NCBI RefSeq assembly: GCF_026125785.1
Contig: NZ_JAHCKL010000023.1
Coordinates: forward strand, 1 to 64,000
Length of the DNA: 64,000 bases
DNA from: Hydrogenophaga sp.
GTDB lineage: Bacteria; Pseudomonadota; Gammaproteobacteria; Burkholderiales; Burkholderiaceae_C
Reading direction: 5' to 3'
Shown here: positions 61,888 to 64,000 of the stretch, one piece after another
Layout of the letters: each line of letters starts with the position of its first letter
Numbering within the stretch: position 1 is the first letter of the stretch
The notes under the pieces: model-generated
Database searches by the model: none
The model's input: the letters and a program-made list of their open reading frames with translations, nothing else
What the model was told of the DNA's origin: nothing
Made by a program: the position numbers and the translations under genes

Positions 61888-64000
61888 CAGAAGCGGTAGT
61901 CGAGCTGGACGCCCACCGTGCGAGGCGCCAGCACGTCCTGCGTGGTCGTGCCCTGGAAGTAGGTGTTGATCACGTACTTGTCGAACAGGTTGTTCACGAA
62001 AGCGCGCACCGAAGTCTGCTTGTTGATGTCGTAGCTTGTGCTGATGTCCACCAGGGTGTAGCCGCCCGCCTTCGCTTTCTGCCCGGCGCCGGCCGCGTTC
62101 GAGATGTCCACGTAGTACTCGGCCACGTACTTGGCGTTGGCGCTGACCTGCCACTGCGGCGACAGCTTGTGGTTCACGCCCACGCCGAAGGTCCTGGGCG
62201 CCGCGTAGGGCAGCTTGTTGCCCACGTACGCGGGGTTGGCCGAGAACTTGTCGATCTTCGTGGACTGCAGGCTCGCGTTCGCATACACATGGGTGCTGCG
62301 GCCCAGCTCGGACGACACCTCGAACTCGATGCCCTGGATGGTCGCCTCGTCGACGTTGGAGATGAGGGTGCCGTTGCGGGCCTGGTAGTCCTTGTACGCG
62401 TTGCTGAACACGTTGACCGCCATCGAGCCCCTGCCTTCATTGAAGCTTCTCTTCAGACTCGCCTCGACGGCCGTGACGTACTCGGTCTCGTAGTTGTAGA
62501 TGGCGCTGGTGTTCGTGTCCATGCTCACGCCGGCCGGGTTGTAGCCCTTGCGCACATCCAGGCCGAGCACCGTCCGGGTGTCGAGCTTGTAGCGCGCGGC
62601 CAGGCGCGGCAGCACATAGGTGCGGGACTCGTCTCGGCCCACCGTGGCGATCCCGTTGGTCACCGTGCGGTTCTGCGACTCCCGCTCGATGCGCCCGCCC
62701 GCGATCAGCGACAAGCGGTCGTTGAGCGGGTAGTCCACCTCGCCGAAGACCGAGGTGGCGTCCGTCTTGGTGTCGCCCGAGTAGCGGATCGCGCCCGCGT
62801 AGGTCCTGGACAGCAGGGTCAGGTCGTCCTTGAAGTAGGAAGCCCCCACCATGGACTTCATCGCCGAGTCCGGCGAACCCAGGTTCAGCCGGGCCTCCAG
62901 GCCGACGCCGTTCTGGTCGGACCGCGTGTTGAAGTAGTTGTTCGTGTTGGTCACGGCGGGCGCCGTCTGGTTGTGGACGAAGCCCGCATCCAGCTTGTAG
63001 GCGGACATCAGCACGTCGACCGACCGGTGCGCATCCAGCTGGTAGGTGGTGTTCGAGATCACCGTGTTCATGGTCGTGTCGCCGATGCGGTGGTTCACCT
63101 GGTCCGTCGACGCCCGGTAGTCGCCAGCGTCGCCCAGGTTGACCTGGTTCAGGTACGGCCCCTTTTGCGACTGGTGCTGCAGGTCCAGGCGGCTGAGCAG
63201 GTCCGGGTTGTCCTTGGGCGCCCAGAGCAGCTTGGCCTTGATGTCGCTGCGCCGCACCTTGTCCGGGTCGGACGAGTAGTCCACCCCCGGGTTGGCGTTG
63301 GTGTCCACGTAGTCGATGAAGTGCGAGCCGCCGGTGACGTCCGCGCTCAGACGGTAGGCCAGGCTGTCTGACAGAGGCCCGGAGATGACGGCGGCCGTCT
63401 GGCCCAGCAGCTTGCCGTTGGCCTGTTGCAACCCCAGGCGCAAGGCCCCTTCCTTCTTGAAAGTCGGGTCCTTGCTCTTGAGAACGATGGCGCCGCCCAC
63501 CGCCGAGCGGCCCTGCATCGTCGACTGCGGCCCGCGCAGCACCTCCACCTGTTCGATGTCCCACAGCCCGGTGCCCAGCAGGTTGCCACCCGTCCACACC
63601 TGGCTCACGCCGTCCAGGACGGTCGCCGTCCGGGCGCGGGTGGCGCCCCGCCACGCCAGCGAAGAAAAGCCCGGGCCGGCGCCGTTGGAGCCCCGGATGT
63701 TGGCGATGCCCCCGAACTCGCCGATGGTCACGTTCGGCACCTCCGAGACCAGCTCCAGCACGGTCTTCCTGTCCCTGGCCGCGATGTCCTCGGCCGTGAA
63801 CACCGTGACCGCGCTGGTCGAATCCTGCGCGCTGCGCCCCATCTTCTCCCCCATCACGGTCACCGTCACCGGCGCCAGCTCCACCGGCTGGGCCTGCTGC
63901 TGGGCCGTGGCCAGCGAAGGCAGGGCCGCCAGCGCGCAGTGCACGGCCAGGGCCAAGGTGGAAGGAAGGGGGCGGTGGCGCAGGCGCGGATGGGATACAG
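61887..64000 (-). CDS. TonB-dependent siderophore receptor (5' end outside window)
   Basis: At least 690 residues of an outer-membrane receptor, cut by the window end: the frame is open to base 64000, and a signal-peptide-like run (LALAVHCALAALPSLATA) precedes the mature start near QQQAQPVELAPVTVTVMGEKMG. The plug domain has the TVLELVSEVPNVTI and QVEVLRGPQSTMQGRSAVGGAIVLKSK motifs. The barrel ends with the FDKYVINTYFQGTTTQDVLAPRTVGVQLDYRF pattern of a C-terminal aromatic. First gene of the operon on the minus strand. Confidence 0.92.
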   Translation of the reverse strand, partial: VSHPRLRHRPLPSTLALAVHCALAALPSLATAQQQAQPVELAPVTVTVMGEKMGRSAQDSTSAVTVFTAEDIAARDRKTVLELVSEVPNVTIGEFGGIANIRGSNGAGPGFSSLAWRGATRARTATVLDGVSQVWTGGNLLGTGLWDIEQVEVLRGPQSTMQGRSAVGGAIVLKSKDPTFKKEGALRLGLQQANGKLLGQTAAVISGPLSDSLAYRLSADVTGGSHFIDYVDTNANPGVDYSSDPDKVRRSDIKAKLLWAPKDNPDLLSRLDLQHQSQKGPYLNQVNLGDAGDYRASTDQVNHRIGDTTMNTVISNTTYQLDAHRSVDVLMSAYKLDAGFVHNQTAPAVTNTNNYFNTRSDQNGVGLEARLNLGSPDSAMKSMVGASYFKDDLTLLSRTYAGAIRYSGDTKTDATSVFGEVDYPLNDRLSLIAGGRIERESQNRTVTNGIATVGRDESRTYVLPRLAARYKLDTRTVLGLDVRKGYNPAGVSMDTNTSAIYNYETEYVTAVEASLKRSFNEGRGSMAVNVFSNAYKDYQARNGTLISNVDEATIQGIEFEVSSELGRSTHVYANASLQSTKIDKFSANPAYVGNKLPYAAPRTFGVGVNHKLSPQWQVSANAKYVAEYYVDISNAAGAGQKAKAGGYTLVDISTSYDINKQTSVRAFVNNLFDKYVINTYFQGTTTQDVLAPRTVGVQLDYRF

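Noticed and set aside
1..64000. tRNA genes or insertion sequences
   Set aside because: I looked for T-loop-like GTTCGA-TC patterns and transposase motifs; hits such as 11133 lie inside mnmA, and no transposase-like protein was seen. A tRNAscan run would settle this.

Overview
This window is a high-GC, densely packed stretch of chromosome that looks like a betaproteobacterium of the Burkholderiales, most likely Comamonadaceae. The signs are the core blocks hpf-ptsN-hprK, fur/bamE-dapB and leuS-lptE-holA, the betaproteobacterial-type gshA/gshB pair, liv-type ABC transporters for organic acids, and many 4-base ATGA stop/start overlaps. I do not claim a genus. No rRNA, tRNA, CRISPR array or complete insertion sequence was seen, and no gene-free stretch exceeds 300 bases.

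Region 0-13 kb: a DUF454 membrane protein diverges from a B12-dependent ribonucleotide reductase (nrdJ), which is coupled to a hemerythrin. Next come a gentisate 1,2-dioxygenase/FAH hydrolase operon facing a MarR regulator across a palindromic operator, a pyridoxamine-oxidase-like gene coupled to a PNPOx-GAF-winged-helix fusion, a second hemerythrin-like gene, arfB, a cytochrome b/PepSY pair, mnmA, a DUF3422 protein and a Nudix hydrolase.

Region 13-32.5 kb: the proton-translocating transhydrogenase operon (pntAA-panD-pntAB-pntB, with panD inserted among the pnt genes), an acyl-CoA ligase, an MTA/SAH nucleosidase, corA, a patatin-like lipase, an MFS exporter, hpf-ptsN-hprK, fur, bamE-dapB-exbB-exbD and leuS-lptE-holA.

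Region 32.5-45.5 kb: between holA and proA sits an accessory block. It has an AraC-type regulator, a complete five-gene liv-type ABC transporter, a salicylaldehyde/vanillin-dehydrogenase-like aldehyde dehydrogenase, creA and an acyltransferase. Its intergenic gaps hold palindromes, a long inverted repeat and copies of a dispersed repeat family. After proA come an SDR oxidoreductase, a DUF2277 gene and a truncated VOC gene.

Region 45.5-55.5 kb: gshA, kup, benE and gshB are interleaved. The gshA-kup gap folds as a candidate attenuator whose terminator ends exactly at the kup start codon. LysE exporter/AsnC regulator, a secreted protein, aqpZ and a lower-GC PIN/HTH toxin-antitoxin-like pair follow.

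Region 55.5-64 kb: a compact minus-strand ferric-siderophore uptake operon. It has a TonB receptor (cut by the window end), an esterase, a DUF2218 protein, a binding protein, two FecCD permeases, an ATPase and an LLM-class flavin monooxygenase, all joined by short overlaps. The points most worth a second look are the kup leader, the liv-region palindromes and repeat expansions, panD inside pnt, the PNPOx-GAF-winged-helix pair, and the flavin monooxygenase and DUF2218 gene inside the siderophore operon.
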